A stretch of DNA of 60,313 nt from assembly GCA_964632485.1 (NCBI GenBank), contig CAZWDO010000007.1, positions 1 to 60,313 of the forward strand, read 5' to 3'. The position numbers were made by a program, and so were the translations under genes. Positions 26,356-36,644 of the stretch are shown in pieces. Position 1 is the stretch's first letter. Each line of letters starts with the position of its first letter. Under the pieces are notes generated by a model. The model worked only from the letters and a program-made list of their open reading frames with translations. It did no database searches and was not told where the DNA came from. The DNA is from CAZWDO01 sp964632485 [NCBI: uncultured bacterium] (GTDB lineage: Bacteria; JAGOEH01).

Positions 26356-29300
26356 TTAATAATACTCGAGAATCTGCTGGCTCTGGATGATCATCAGTTT
26401 CAGCATCTTGGTTTTTCCCAGATCCGGCATATCGATGTACGCGACATACATACCGCTGGCTACCGGCAGATCAGCCGAATTGCGTAAATCCCAACGGTTA
26501 AATTGAGTGGCGTCATCTTTTTCCAATTTCCGCACCTGCACTCCGGCCAGGTTGAAAATGCGAATCGTCGCTTTTTGCGGTAAATGGTTAAAAGTCACGA
26601 AACGGTTAAATCGATTCGGTTCCTCCGGATTGTTAGCATAATAGGGATTCGGAAAAACGTTAATGTTCGCGATATCTTCCTTGGCTAACGCATCGGAATT
26701 AGTAACCGCGGGAGCAGTAAAAGCGAATTGATCGGAAATTGCATTGGGTTTGTTGGTAATGATGCGGAACACCGTGCCGGTTTCTGGCATGGCCGCGCGC
26801 TGGTTTCCGGGGAAACCGTCACCGACGCTGCCGCCGTTCCAGCTCACGAACACCATGCGGCGAATCGCATCTGTACCAGCCGTCAAGGCACCCAGGTATT
26901 CATGATTCGCTGTATTATTCTGTACATCGTTGGCAATGGCGTTATATCCTGCGCTACCGGGCGTCTCATCCGCCGGTATCACCCAGTAAATCCAGTCGGA
27001 TTCCGGATCGTTGTCGCCGCCGGAGACACTGTGGTCGAACGCCCACAGATTGAAAACGCCATCCGCTTCATTATCGATCAGATAGGGGAAATAGCGGATA
27101 TCATCGCTCGCATCATCCGGAGTATTGATACCGGTGTTCCACAGTTCGAAAGGCACGGGCATCACGGTGCCGCCGGTGCCGGCGCCGGTGACGAAGGCGT
27201 TCGGTTCATAACCGACGCCACCCGCACTGGTGAAGCGGATTTCCCAATCGTAGGGCACGATCAGGGGCCAGCGAGCGCCGCCCTGGGTCACGCGGGGAAT
27301 GAATTCCTCGTAGGGACCTCGGCTGCCGTTGTCGCCGGTATGAATCAGCCATGTAGAGCTGTTGGTGCTCTGTTGCGCGCCGTAATCATTTGGACTCAGG
27401 GTATGGGTCGATGGAAAATCGTACCAGTTAGCCGCGGCGCCGCGGTAATTATCGCCCAGATCGCCGCTGGCATTAGCCACGCACTGGAAGTCCTTGAAAT
27501 CGTTGGGCGGACCGGTCACTTTGACCTGAAGTCCGTCGAATACAGGCTGATCGCTGCGTTCACTAAATGTCGCCGACTGTGGCTGCCCGGAAACCTTCAC
27601 CGTACCGGCGGTCACATCACGGACATTCCACAACAATTCGCCATAGGTATCGGAAGTGGAATCCTCATCAACGGTAAAATAAATCTGGTATTCATGGCCG
27701 GTATTTTTGGAGGGGTCAACCACCGTAATCTGGACCTGACCATCACTGGCTCCGGTATGGGTTACCGTAACGAGATCAGCGGGATCGGCGCCAAACCGTT
27801 CCCCGGGTTTAGAACCCTGTACCGTGACAGACGTCACCAACAACGAAGACTCCAAGGATTTATCCTCGATCAGTTGCGGGGATTCATTGTAATTATAGGC
27901 CGTCACCGCAAAATAGTAAGCTTTGCCCTTAATCAGCGGAGTACCATCAAGATAATCCTTATCAACAACAAAATAACGCTGTACGCCTTTATCTTCGCCG
28001 AATTGGACCGGGATATCCACCACTTGGCCGTATTCCGCTACGAAAATTCTGCCGTTGATGGTAGTTACGCCGTCAGTTAAATCAAAAGTGCCGATACGCA
28101 CTGCCTGATCCTTGCTGGAGGAGGCGCTGGGCAATTGATAGAGATTATAGCCCTGAAAATCGTAGCCGGTTACCGGATTTTTCGCTTCCGTAACAGCGAC
28201 CGCAGTGGCGTCATCGCCCCAGGTGATCACAATTTTATCTTCATAGGGGGAGGCAATAACCGTAGGGGAAGCCGGTGCTTTCGGCACTGTGGCGAACAGA
28301 TCGTTATAGAGTTTCTGGGCCACGATATCGGTCGTTTTCATAGCATTGACGGAAGAGATATTATTACTGCCTAACCCGCCAACCAATGCTACTACGACTT
28401 CCTGCGTGTCGCCGACAGCCATGTTAAATGGACCGGAAGAGAGCAGGATGCGGCGATCGCCGGAGGGGAGATTCGTTCCCGTTCCATCGATATCGCCCGT
28501 ACCGGCGACAGGGTCACCGGATAAGGGATACACTGTCGGTTGTCCGGCATAAGGTCCGGCTCCGGCAATATAGGGAGAAGGATTGGCAACTTCTATGCTG
28601 GGCGTGAAACCGCGCAGCAGGTTATAAAACTGCAAGGTACCGTCATAGACGCCCTGATCAGGGTCATCATAGGCGGAACCAGCGGCAAAATAGGTAAACG
28701 ACGTCATGGGCAGGTTAACCCATCCGGCTTCAGTGCGTTTCAGGTCCTTGATACCGGTATCGATCGCATCATCGATGCCGTTTTTGTTCAGGTCCTGGCC
28801 AGCAATTCCTGGAACCAGCGGTCCCTGGAAAAAATCGTATCCGGCCGCCGGAGGAACGATACCAAAGGCATCGTAATCGCCGTCCGTGGATTCGCCATTA
28901 TACGCATATCCCAGGCTCAGCAGGGTATCGCAACCGGCGAAATCATTGGAGGAGACACCGACGTCAGGGTCGCACCATTTACAGACAAACATGGAATCAA
29001 TTAATTTTCCAGATTTGTTGATAAATTTATATTTCTGGAAAATAATCTGGCCCAGGGCCGCATTTGGCTGATTATAGCCCCAAACCGTAATCTGCAGTTC
29101 CAGTCCGATCGGCTGGGAACCATAGAGGTAGGTTGTGTTGGCAGATTCTAAATCGTTCATGACCCACCATATTACCTGATCGGCATTTGCGATACCGGGC
29201 TCATCAGTGCCGGCAGTAAAGATGCCATCGCCATCGATATCGACCCAGGGGGCGCCGAGATCGACGGGCCAATTGGCCCAATCATCAGCATATTGGGCGA

Positions 29301-29838
29301 TAACTGCTTCGCACTCAGCATCGCTGACATCATTAAAGGTTTTCATGTTGACTTCAGCCGCATCCTGTTTGACCTGGCTATTGGTCAATGTCGCCCAGTC
29401 GCGGCGAATACGATAAATCCGGGCTCGGTCATTATTGGCATCAATAGCCACGGCGGAAGCACCCGTCCCCTCAACCCAACCCGGCTGCGTGCCGGTACGA
29501 TAGGCAAAACCGCCGACGCGCAGTTCTCGTTGAGTTTCAGTCCTGGGATAATAACCACCCCAGACGATACCTTCTTGAAATATAGCGGCGGCAGACGCGC
29601 GGGGATAGATACCACCCGAGTTATTGGCCGGGTCAAGGGCCATTTTGCCTTCATAATAGACCCAAGAAGACCAGTTGCCGATATTAATCAGCGTGCGGGT
29701 CACTTTAGTGGCCGCAGTCTTAGCCAGGCGCGGACCATATTGGTTGCTTTGCGGCGCCCAGGCTTCCAATGAACTGGTCATGAAAAGGAAAAGCAACCCG
29801 AGAATCAGCCCGAGCGCTTTATTGGTTCGTTTTATCAT
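26356..29838 (-). CDS. Large T9SS-exported protein
   Basis: A 1160-residue secreted protein. It starts with a signal peptide (about 1-28) and ends with a type IX sorting domain: NVFPNPYYANN, ATIRIFNLAGVQVRKLE, SGMYVAYIDMPD and TKMLKLMII. The body has many Asp/Gly/Asn-rich stretches and two fibronectin-like regions (about 520-670) but no catalytic motif that I recognise. Relatives in FCB genomes are abundant surface proteins of unknown function. The operon places it between a TonB receptor and a PorV-family protein. TAAGGAGATG supports the ATG. An open frame of about 450 codons on the opposite strand is a by-product of its composition. Confidence 0.86.
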   Translation of the reverse strand: MIKRTNKALGLILGLLFLFMTSSLEAWAPQSNQYGPRLAKTAATKVTRTLINIGNWSSWVYYEGKMALDPANNSGGIYPRASAAAIFQEGIVWGGYYPRTETQRELRVGGFAYRTGTQPGWVEGTGASAVAIDANNDRARIYRIRRDWATLTNSQVKQDAAEVNMKTFNDVSDAECEAVIAQYADDWANWPVDLGAPWVDIDGDGIFTAGTDEPGIANADQVIWWVMNDLESANTTYLYGSQPIGLELQITVWGYNQPNAALGQIIFQKYKFINKSGKLIDSMFVCKWCDPDVGVSSNDFAGCDTLLSLGYAYNGESTDGDYDAFGIVPPAAGYDFFQGPLVPGIAGQDLNKNGIDDAIDTGIKDLKRTEAGWVNLPMTSFTYFAAGSAYDDPDQGVYDGTLQFYNLLRGFTPSIEVANPSPYIAGAGPYAGQPTVYPLSGDPVAGTGDIDGTGTNLPSGDRRILLSSGPFNMAVGDTQEVVVALVGGLGSNNISSVNAMKTTDIVAQKLYNDLFATVPKAPASPTVIASPYEDKIVITWGDDATAVAVTEAKNPVTGYDFQGYNLYQLPSASSSKDQAVRIGTFDLTDGVTTINGRIFVAEYGQVVDIPVQFGEDKGVQRYFVVDKDYLDGTPLIKGKAYYFAVTAYNYNESPQLIEDKSLESSLLVTSVTVQGSKPGERFGADPADLVTVTHTGASDGQVQITVVDPSKNTGHEYQIYFTVDEDSTSDTYGELLWNVRDVTAGTVKVSGQPQSATFSERSDQPVFDGLQVKVTGPPNDFKDFQCVANASGDLGDNYRGAAANWYDFPSTHTLSPNDYGAQQSTNSSTWLIHTGDNGSRGPYEEFIPRVTQGGARWPLIVPYDWEIRFTSAGGVGYEPNAFVTGAGTGGTVMPVPFELWNTGINTPDDASDDIRYFPYLIDNEADGVFNLWAFDHSVSGGDNDPESDWIYWVIPADETPGSAGYNAIANDVQNNTANHEYLGALTAGTDAIRRMVFVSWNGGSVGDGFPGNQRAAMPETGTVFRIITNKPNAISDQFAFTAPAVTNSDALAKEDIANINVFPNPYYANNPEEPNRFNRFVTFNHLPQKATIRIFNLAGVQVRKLEKDDATQFNRWDLRNSADLPVASGMYVAYIDMPDLGKTKMLKLMIIQSQQILEYY

Positions 29839-29877
29839 GACATCTCCTTAAGTTTAGTTAACACTTGCTTCTCGTGA

Positions 29878-32800
29878 TTAATAGGAAAAATGCATGCCGA
29901 CGAAAATCTGACGGGGACTACAGTAGAGCTCCTGGTCGATTTCACTCAGGTAGGCCTGGCTGTTCTTCACATTGATGGCCCGATAGAGATCGATGTAATC
30001 CTGGCCACCATAGGCACTGATAAACCCGCCGGAATAGGTGGGATTACCGAGATAACCATCGTCACTGGCGCTACCGGTCGCCTGATACACATTAATCACA
30101 TTTTTGGTGTTGAACAGATTAGTGACACGTAAAAAGATGCCGATATCAAATTTTCCTACGTTAAAACTCTTGTCTAAGCGGAAATCCACATTGAAATTCC
30201 AGGGAGTGATCGAGGTATTCAACGGTTCCAGTGCATAACGGTTACGCGTATCGTTCATATAATCGACCGCTGCTTCATAAGCCGTAACCTGACCACCTGG
30301 GGGATAATAAACGTAGGTGTATGGATGGCCGCTGTTGAAACTCATCAACAGATTGAGGCCCATCTGTTCTAAAATAGGACCACCATCGCCTTTGTCAAAA
30401 CGATAGTCCAGGATGAGAGCGCCACGATGTGTCTGGCTGAAATCCAGGGGAGAAAGAATCGTAGGTTTCTGAGTGGCGCGTTCAGCCGCTGCCACATAAG
30501 CGTTTTCACTGGATCCGGTGCCTTCGGCGCGTGTCAGCGTGTAATTCAACTGAGCCTGCAAACGATTAGTGCGACGTAGGGTGAACTTTAATTCCAAACC
30601 CTTGGTCGTCGCGAAATCGCCGTTTATCAACCGGTTATAGGCGCTGATAATGGCGCCCGGCTCCGGCGTAACCTTTTCAACCATGGTCTGACCCTTGACG
30701 TTCTTATAAAAACCGGACAGGTCAAAAGCAGCCACGGAAGATAATTGTTGACGGAAACCGATCTCATATTGGGTGGAACTAATCGGTTCAAGACCGAATC
30801 CGATCGGAGCGGAATAGAAGAGCCCACCGGCAATCTGGTCGTAGAGTGAAAAACTGTCATAATAGATATCGTTCAACTCAGCGGTTTGCCAAAACTTACC
30901 ATACTGCATGTAGAAGACGGTTTTATCACTGACCGGGAATGAAAAACCCAACCGGGGACTGACTTTAATAAACGGATCGACCTGTTTCCATTCGGATTCG
31001 GGAATCACCTTGTTCACCTTGTCAATATTGGCTGGATTGGTCGGATTAAGCAACGTCCAGTCATCGGTATCGAAATAATCAACGCGAAAACCGGCATTGA
31101 TGATCAGGAACTTATATTCGGCTTTATCCTGAACATAGAACGAACCGAAGGTGGGATGCTTGGCGCCATCGAAACCTTCATCCAGTTCATTGCCGTAAGG
31201 ATCATAGCCATAGATCACGCCATTCCAGCGTCGCCAGACATCGCGCGGAATCGAATCGGAGATGACCGCATCGAAAGAGGAGATCGCCATAGTATCGATC
31301 GGAGCGATTCCTGATTCCGGATCTTCGGTCAGCCACTCTTCCGGCGCATACTGATTGAGTACCGACATGACGCGGGGATTAATATTGAAACGGCGCAGGG
31401 TGTAATATTTATAATCCAGGCCGATTTTCAATTCATGCACATTCGTCAACTGGCTGACGAAATTGATCGAACCGCTTAAATAGCTTTGATTCGTCTGCGT
31501 ATAACTGCGAGTGCCATCGCGATAATTCATCAACGAACCGTCACGGGTAAACGGAATGCCGTTGACAAGGTAGTTTTCCTGAAACACCCAGCGACTGAGC
31601 ATATAATCCGCAGAATCGATTTTAGGATTGACATAATTGGCATCCGCCCATTTTTTCCAATCCGTGCCAAACCAATCATCATTGGTTTCGGACTCACGGT
31701 TGTAAAAACTCAGCTTTACATCATAGTAAGTAGTGGGGCTGAGTACATGGGTGGCCGAACCGCTTAACAGCAAAGTATTAAAAAGAATATACTGTTTACG
31801 AGTATTCAAAATATCCAGCATGGGGGTATCATCAAGGCCGCCATCAGTCTTCCCGTATTGTTTAAACCAACTATAAACCGCGCTCAAGCGAAAGCGAACC
31901 GGTTTGAAATCAAAGAGCAGGGTGCTGTTGAGCGCCAATTGGTTAGTTTCGTTACGGGGGGTAAACCCGTCGGGATATTCAAGGTCCACCGTATCGGGAT
32001 GCCCGCTGGAAACTTTAGTGTTTGCGGGATTCCCATCCACCAGGTTTTGAAAACTAAAACCCTCGCTGAAGCGTTTCATGGCATCGCCAGTAAACGCATT
32101 TTCAAGGGCCACAAAAAAACGGACATTTTTGCTCAATAGCGGACCGCTAAAAGAAGCTGATAAAATATGATCCTGATAGGCATAAGTATTTAGAAACTTT
32201 TTGCCTTCTCCAGCAAATTTGTCGGTTTGGAAATCAAAGGTGGCTTTGTAGTCCGCGCCTCCGGTTTTCAATTCGGTTTTAACGATGCCGGAATTGGCGC
32301 CGCCATATTCAGCCGTATAGCCGCCGGCCAGTACCTGGACTTCTTCCACGGCATCCTGAATCACATATACCGCATTGGTGTTATTCAATGGATTGACCGC
32401 AGAAGCGCCGTCCAAATAATAGCCGACTTCCTGAGATCTTCCACCACGGATATAAACATTGTTGTCCTGAACATTCACGCTGCTTTGGACCGACAAAATC
32501 TGCTGAATTCCCCGTACCGGAATATTGGATAATTCCTCTGAGTTGACCTTGGAAAAGCTTTGGGTCATATTCTTTTCCACCAGGGGTCGTTCGGCGCGAA
32601 TTACCACAGCATCCATCACTTCCAACGTGGTTTGTTCCAATGAAAAATTCACGTCGGTCGTAACGCCGGCGGAAACACGGATGTTCTCCATGCTCACTTT
32701 CTGGTATCCCATCAAAGTGACGATTACCGAATAGGATCCGACGGGGACGTTCATAATTACATAATATCCATCACCATCTGTAACAGCTCCACGATTGGTG

Positions 32801-32943
32801 CCGTCCAATACGACATTAACGCCGGGCAACATTTCCCCGGTCTCTTTGTCTTTGACCAAACCTTTGATTTTACCGGAAGATTGCGCCATTAACGCGACGG
32901 GCAGCCATAGTAAAATCATCAACAAAAGCGTTTTTTTGACCAT
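29878..32943 (-). CDS. TonB-dependent receptor
   Basis: Outer-membrane transporter of 1021 residues. Signal peptide 1-20, then a carboxypeptidase-regulatory-like domain (about 24-110, GKIKGLVKDKETGEMLPGVNVV), a plug domain (about 115-235, with VYIRGGRSQEVGYYLDG) and a barrel of about 780 residues ending in HFSY. This is the SusC-like domain order, but no SusD partner is present; the next genes encode a T9SS cargo and a PorV-family protein. AGTAGGAGGAC precedes the ATG. Its leader from the promoter at 33275-33302 is about 325 nt and highly structured. The ligand is unknown. Confidence 0.92.
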   Translation of the reverse strand: MVKKTLLLMILLWLPVALMAQSSGKIKGLVKDKETGEMLPGVNVVLDGTNRGAVTDGDGYYVIMNVPVGSYSVIVTLMGYQKVSMENIRVSAGVTTDVNFSLEQTTLEVMDAVVIRAERPLVEKNMTQSFSKVNSEELSNIPVRGIQQILSVQSSVNVQDNNVYIRGGRSQEVGYYLDGASAVNPLNNTNAVYVIQDAVEEVQVLAGGYTAEYGGANSGIVKTELKTGGADYKATFDFQTDKFAGEGKKFLNTYAYQDHILSASFSGPLLSKNVRFFVALENAFTGDAMKRFSEGFSFQNLVDGNPANTKVSSGHPDTVDLEYPDGFTPRNETNQLALNSTLLFDFKPVRFRLSAVYSWFKQYGKTDGGLDDTPMLDILNTRKQYILFNTLLLSGSATHVLSPTTYYDVKLSFYNRESETNDDWFGTDWKKWADANYVNPKIDSADYMLSRWVFQENYLVNGIPFTRDGSLMNYRDGTRSYTQTNQSYLSGSINFVSQLTNVHELKIGLDYKYYTLRRFNINPRVMSVLNQYAPEEWLTEDPESGIAPIDTMAISSFDAVISDSIPRDVWRRWNGVIYGYDPYGNELDEGFDGAKHPTFGSFYVQDKAEYKFLIINAGFRVDYFDTDDWTLLNPTNPANIDKVNKVIPESEWKQVDPFIKVSPRLGFSFPVSDKTVFYMQYGKFWQTAELNDIYYDSFSLYDQIAGGLFYSAPIGFGLEPISSTQYEIGFRQQLSSVAAFDLSGFYKNVKGQTMVEKVTPEPGAIISAYNRLINGDFATTKGLELKFTLRRTNRLQAQLNYTLTRAEGTGSSENAYVAAAERATQKPTILSPLDFSQTHRGALILDYRFDKGDGGPILEQMGLNLLMSFNSGHPYTYVYYPPGGQVTAYEAAVDYMNDTRNRYALEPLNTSITPWNFNVDFRLDKSFNVGKFDIGIFLRVTNLFNTKNVINVYQATGSASDDGYLGNPTYSGGFISAYGGQDYIDLYRAINVKNSQAYLSEIDQELYCSPRQIFVGMHFSY

Positions 32944-33359
32944 GCTTTGTCCTCCTACTGGTTAGAAAACGCATACGTTTAGGAAACACACAACTTACTA
33001 CAATTAATTTAGTATCCCCCTCCTTTCCATTTTTAAAATGTGATCATGGCTTAAACCGGTTGAGGTCGAACCGTGAGATACCATTACTTTATTCCTCACC
33101 TTTCTAAATAACCGGAACGGTTACGTTACTCTCACCGAATCACTATGTTGGAAGCTCTTTTCATGCCGGACATCCTGTCCGCAAATAAACAGACAGGTTA
33201 TCCGTACCGCAGAACCCCGGTACGGGCCGGAATGATCCGGTGCAAACGTGCGTAAAACACCTCAATTATTACTAAAATTACGCAAAAAAGATGGTTTGTC
33301 AAGACTTTTTTTCAAAAATCTTTATTTTATACAAAATTGTTTCGTTACTTTCAATCATT
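32944..33359. other. Non-coding region with structured 5' leader of the TonB receptor operon
   Basis: These 416 bp lie between the tricorn gene and the TonB receptor. The promoter at 33275-33302 makes most of it a transcribed leader on the minus strand. At its 5' end are stems CCGGA/TCCGG (33227-33240), CCGTACC/GGTACGG (33202-33225) and CCTGTC/GACAGG (33174-33197). A fourth stem, CGGACA-TCC-TGTCCG (33167-33181), competes with the third. A 26-codon frame at 33084-33004 follows AAAGGTGAGGA and could be a leader peptide. No known riboswitch signature, including the B12 box, was found, and no terminator follows the tricorn stop. Confidence 0.5.
33275..33302 (-). promoter_or_regulatory. Sigma-70 promoter of the TonB receptor operon
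   Basis: Minus-strand TTGACA (33297-33302), 16-bp spacer and TAATTT (33275-33280). The -35 is perfect and the -10 moderate. Transcription would begin near 33267, just before the first leader hairpin. Confidence 0.55.
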
Positions 33360-36300
33360 TTAACGTGGATCGACCGGTGAGGGATAATCTACATCGCGGG
33401 GATCAGCCTCAATCTCCTGCTGTAAGTGTTCAACCGCTTTCAATAATTGAGGGTCTTTGCCCTGGATTTCATCTTCCGGCCGGTTAACAACCAGAATATC
33501 CGGTTGAACTCCCTTCGATTCCATCATATTTCCTTCATTATCCCACAATCCGACAAATGTTTTTCGAACAATCCCGCCATCGATCAGTTGACTCGGCACA
33601 ACGGCAATGACGAATCCCAGCGTCGGAACTCCGATCACCTTTCCCAATTTTTTAATCTGAAAGGCGCGTGGAAAGACTTCGGCATCGGAATAGGAGTATT
33701 CATTGATCAGTACGGCCATTTTACCATAGAACCCGTCGTCAGGGCGTTCCTGGAGAAATCCATAGCGTTCCCTCGCCGTCATATATTTAGTCCGTTCCAG
33801 CACATCGATTAAATCAGGATCGATGCTTCCTCCTCCATTATAGCGGACATCGATAATCAATCCCTGTTTATACCGGTACTCCTTGATTTTGCTGCGGAAT
33901 TCCCGTAACCCGGTACCGGACATATCGCGCAAATGCAGATAACCAATCTGATGGCGGCTGAGTGAATCGACAAGGCGGGCATTCTGCTGTATCCAGTCAT
34001 AATAGCGCAAATTAATTTCGGTCGCGATAGGTTCAATCGTAATTTCACGGGCTTTTTCCGGATCGGGTTCCGAACCGATGGACAGAACCAAACGGCTTTT
34101 AGAATGATAGATCAGCAATTCCCGGTATGGATTCTGATCGATAGAAAGGGGGTTGCCGTTAATAGCAAATATATAAGTACCTGATTTCAATTGCAGCCAG
34201 GTATCGTCCAGGGGGGAGCGGTAAGCGATCTGTTCGCTCTCGCCAGGGTAAATTTTGCCGATGCGATAATATTGATTCTTATCGTCAGGAACAAAAGTGC
34301 AACCCAACAGAGCCATATTATAGCGGGGAGGAGAATAGCTATTGCCGTGAAAATCGCCGCCGTAAGCGCCTTGATGCGAGGCATTCAATTCGCCCACCAA
34401 CTTCTGGAGCAAAAGGTTCAATTCCTGACGGGAGGCGACATAAGGGAGAAAATTCCGATAATAAGCTCCCAGGCTATCCCAATTCAGGCCATGCATATTG
34501 GGATCATAAAAATTGTATTTAACCATGCGAAAAGATTCATTGAAAATCTGCCGCCATTCCTGACGGTGATCGATGCGGATTTTTAAGGATTTGACATCGA
34601 CCTGATCCGTTTTTTTTGAAGTGGATCCCGTTTCTTTATCATCTTTTTTAGTTCCGGCGGAGCTGCCGATATTCACAATGCGCACTACACCGTTGGAATA
34701 AACGGCTAATTTTTTAGCCCGAGCCGCGATAACGTAATTATCGATGTCCGCTATAGCCTGCTTTATTTCTTTATCATCAATCACATAATAATTCAAGGAA
34801 ATACGGCGGAAGCGCGAATGCCAGGAACCGGCGTCAAGACGCATAAAATAGATATATTTCGATGTCAATTGTAAATTATCGATGCGGCCCCTTAATTCGG
34901 GAATATATACCGATCGCTGGGCTAAACCGTCAAAATCAATTTTAATTTTTTCTACATTGAGCGGTTTTGTTTCTTCTTCATCATTATCCTTGTTTTTTTT
35001 CTTCTTTTTCTCATCATCAGCCATGCCTGGTTCTTCCTCATCATTTTTAAGTTTGATCCAGGGTTCTCCCCCTTTAGACAAACTCAGATAGAAGCCATAA
35101 CGGGTTCCGGTCGTGGCCGGATTGGCTTTGAGATAGACAAGACCTTTGCCGTCGGGAGTAAAACGGGGATTGGAATAACAGGCAGTCGGCAATTGCAATT
35201 CCTTTACAATGCCCTCTTCACGGTTATAAAGTCGAAGTTCTGTAATTCCATTACGTTGCGTTATCACATAGACTAACCATCGACTATCCGGCGCCCAGTT
35301 AAAATCGCCAAACACCTCGCTGTCGCAACTATCAATCAACACCGATTGGCCGCTGGATAAATCTACCGTATAAAGCCGACGGTCATTCGTGGAATACAAA
35401 ATAAAACGGCTGTCGGGAGACCATTCCATAATAACCTTAAAATTTTTCGTATCCGTGATGCGTCTCGGCTTGCCCTGGTTTTTCTGGTCAACAACATAGA
35501 TTTCCTCTTCACCGTCACGATCGGAAAAAAAGGCCACCCATTTACCGTCGGTTGACCAGGATGGCGAATGATCGCGGGCTCCGCTCGATTGCGTATAATT
35601 GCGGGTAATCCCTTCTTCCACCGGGAATGACAGTATTTCGCCCCGGTATTCACCCGCGATTCGTTTTGCTGACGGTGAAATGCTGATATCCGGGTTTACC
35701 CGTTCCGGGATCAGATATTCCACCAGATCCAGATGGGAATCGGCTTGCAGGATCACTTCAATCTCTTTCACTTCCCGAGAGTGCAAATCAAGGCAGAACA
35801 GTTTGCCGTCATTGATAAAAACAATACGGTTGCCGGCAAAATCAATCGACGGGAAACTAACCCCATCGAATCCCTGGCGGGTAACCTGAGTCACCTGGCG
35901 GGTAGCAGGGTCCAGGTGATAAATGTTAGCGGCTCCGTCTCGGTCGGAAACAAAATAATACCCGTCAAACCCGGTCATAGGCCACATATCGTTACCCGGA
36001 TAATCCGTGAGCTGTTCAAATTGTTTGAGCTGAAAATCGTAGCGCCAAACATCGAGATTGGCGCTTCCCTGGTATCGTTTCCACCACCAGAACCTTAAAT
36101 CATGGCGATTGTAAACAAAATAACGGGCATCACCGGTAAACATACCGCAACTTCCGCGATCCATCGGCAATTTTTGCGGATTGGCAGCATTGAGGCCGAT
36201 CGTGTAGAACTGATCAAAATAGCGGCTGTAAGCGTCGCGGTTTGATAAAAATATAACCGATTGGCCGTCGGGAGTCCAATCCACTACCTGGTTATTTTCC

Positions 36301-36620
36301 GGATACCAGGTCAATTGCCGGATTTCTCCCCCCATTACCGGTACGGTAAAAACATTATCACCGCCCAGATATTCACCGGTAAAGGCAACGGTTTGCCCAT
36401 CAGGCGAAAAGCGGGGACAGGTTTCCTGGCCGATATGCGATGTTAACCGCCTGGCGGTTCCTCCATCCTTATTCACTATATAAAGATCCGTATTATAGAC
36501 AAAAACAACCTGATCACCTTCAATGTCCGGGAATTGCATAAAAAGCGCCTTTTGATACTGCGCGGATAATTGAATAGACCCAAGTAACAGGCCGAGCACC
36601 AAAACGAAATAAAACTGCAT
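33360..36620 (-). CDS. Exported tricorn-type serine protease
   Basis: A 1086-residue homologue of the tricorn protease, which cuts peptides into short products. It begins with a signal peptide (to about residue 21), so it works in the periplasm or outside, unlike the cytosolic archaeal enzyme. Residues about 22-520 hold beta-propeller repeats (RFSPDG, WTPDGQ, WSPDSR). A charged linker (527-550) separates the second propeller. Then come the helical core, PDZ (about 800-870) and S41-type catalytic domains. The catalytic tetrad is complete: S748 and H749 (ELNASHQGAYGGD), S978 (NEYSYSDAEVFP) and E1034 (MESKGVQPD). It is the last gene of a six-gene envelope operon, 24 bp after the preceding one. 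Confidence 0.93.
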   Translation of the reverse strand: MQFYFVLVLGLLLGSIQLSAQYQKALFMQFPDIEGDQVVFVYNTDLYIVNKDGGTARRLTSHIGQETCPRFSPDGQTVAFTGEYLGGDNVFTVPVMGGEIRQLTWYPENNQVVDWTPDGQSVIFLSNRDAYSRYFDQFYTIGLNAANPQKLPMDRGSCGMFTGDARYFVYNRHDLRFWWWKRYQGSANLDVWRYDFQLKQFEQLTDYPGNDMWPMTGFDGYYFVSDRDGAANIYHLDPATRQVTQVTRQGFDGVSFPSIDFAGNRIVFINDGKLFCLDLHSREVKEIEVILQADSHLDLVEYLIPERVNPDISISPSAKRIAGEYRGEILSFPVEEGITRNYTQSSGARDHSPSWSTDGKWVAFFSDRDGEEEIYVVDQKNQGKPRRITDTKNFKVIMEWSPDSRFILYSTNDRRLYTVDLSSGQSVLIDSCDSEVFGDFNWAPDSRWLVYVITQRNGITELRLYNREEGIVKELQLPTACYSNPRFTPDGKGLVYLKANPATTGTRYGFYLSLSKGGEPWIKLKNDEEEPGMADDEKKKKKNKDNDEEETKPLNVEKIKIDFDGLAQRSVYIPELRGRIDNLQLTSKYIYFMRLDAGSWHSRFRRISLNYYVIDDKEIKQAIADIDNYVIAARAKKLAVYSNGVVRIVNIGSSAGTKKDDKETGSTSKKTDQVDVKSLKIRIDHRQEWRQIFNESFRMVKYNFYDPNMHGLNWDSLGAYYRNFLPYVASRQELNLLLQKLVGELNASHQGAYGGDFHGNSYSPPRYNMALLGCTFVPDDKNQYYRIGKIYPGESEQIAYRSPLDDTWLQLKSGTYIFAINGNPLSIDQNPYRELLIYHSKSRLVLSIGSEPDPEKAREITIEPIATEINLRYYDWIQQNARLVDSLSRHQIGYLHLRDMSGTGLREFRSKIKEYRYKQGLIIDVRYNGGGSIDPDLIDVLERTKYMTARERYGFLQERPDDGFYGKMAVLINEYSYSDAEVFPRAFQIKKLGKVIGVPTLGFVIAVVPSQLIDGGIVRKTFVGLWDNEGNMMESKGVQPDILVVNRPEDEIQGKDPQLLKAVEHLQQEIEADPRDVDYPSPVDPR

Positions 36621-36644
36621 AAGGTCTTTCCTTTCTATAAAGGG

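Noticed and set aside
26728-28080. A 450-codon open frame on the plus strand
   Set aside because: It is exactly opposite the large T9SS cargo gene, lacks a ribosome-binding site and family motifs, and has the residue mix expected from reading that gene backwards.
32944-33267. Cobalamin riboswitch before the TonB receptor
   Set aside because: TonB receptor genes often have one, but the B12-box consensus is absent from the leader.
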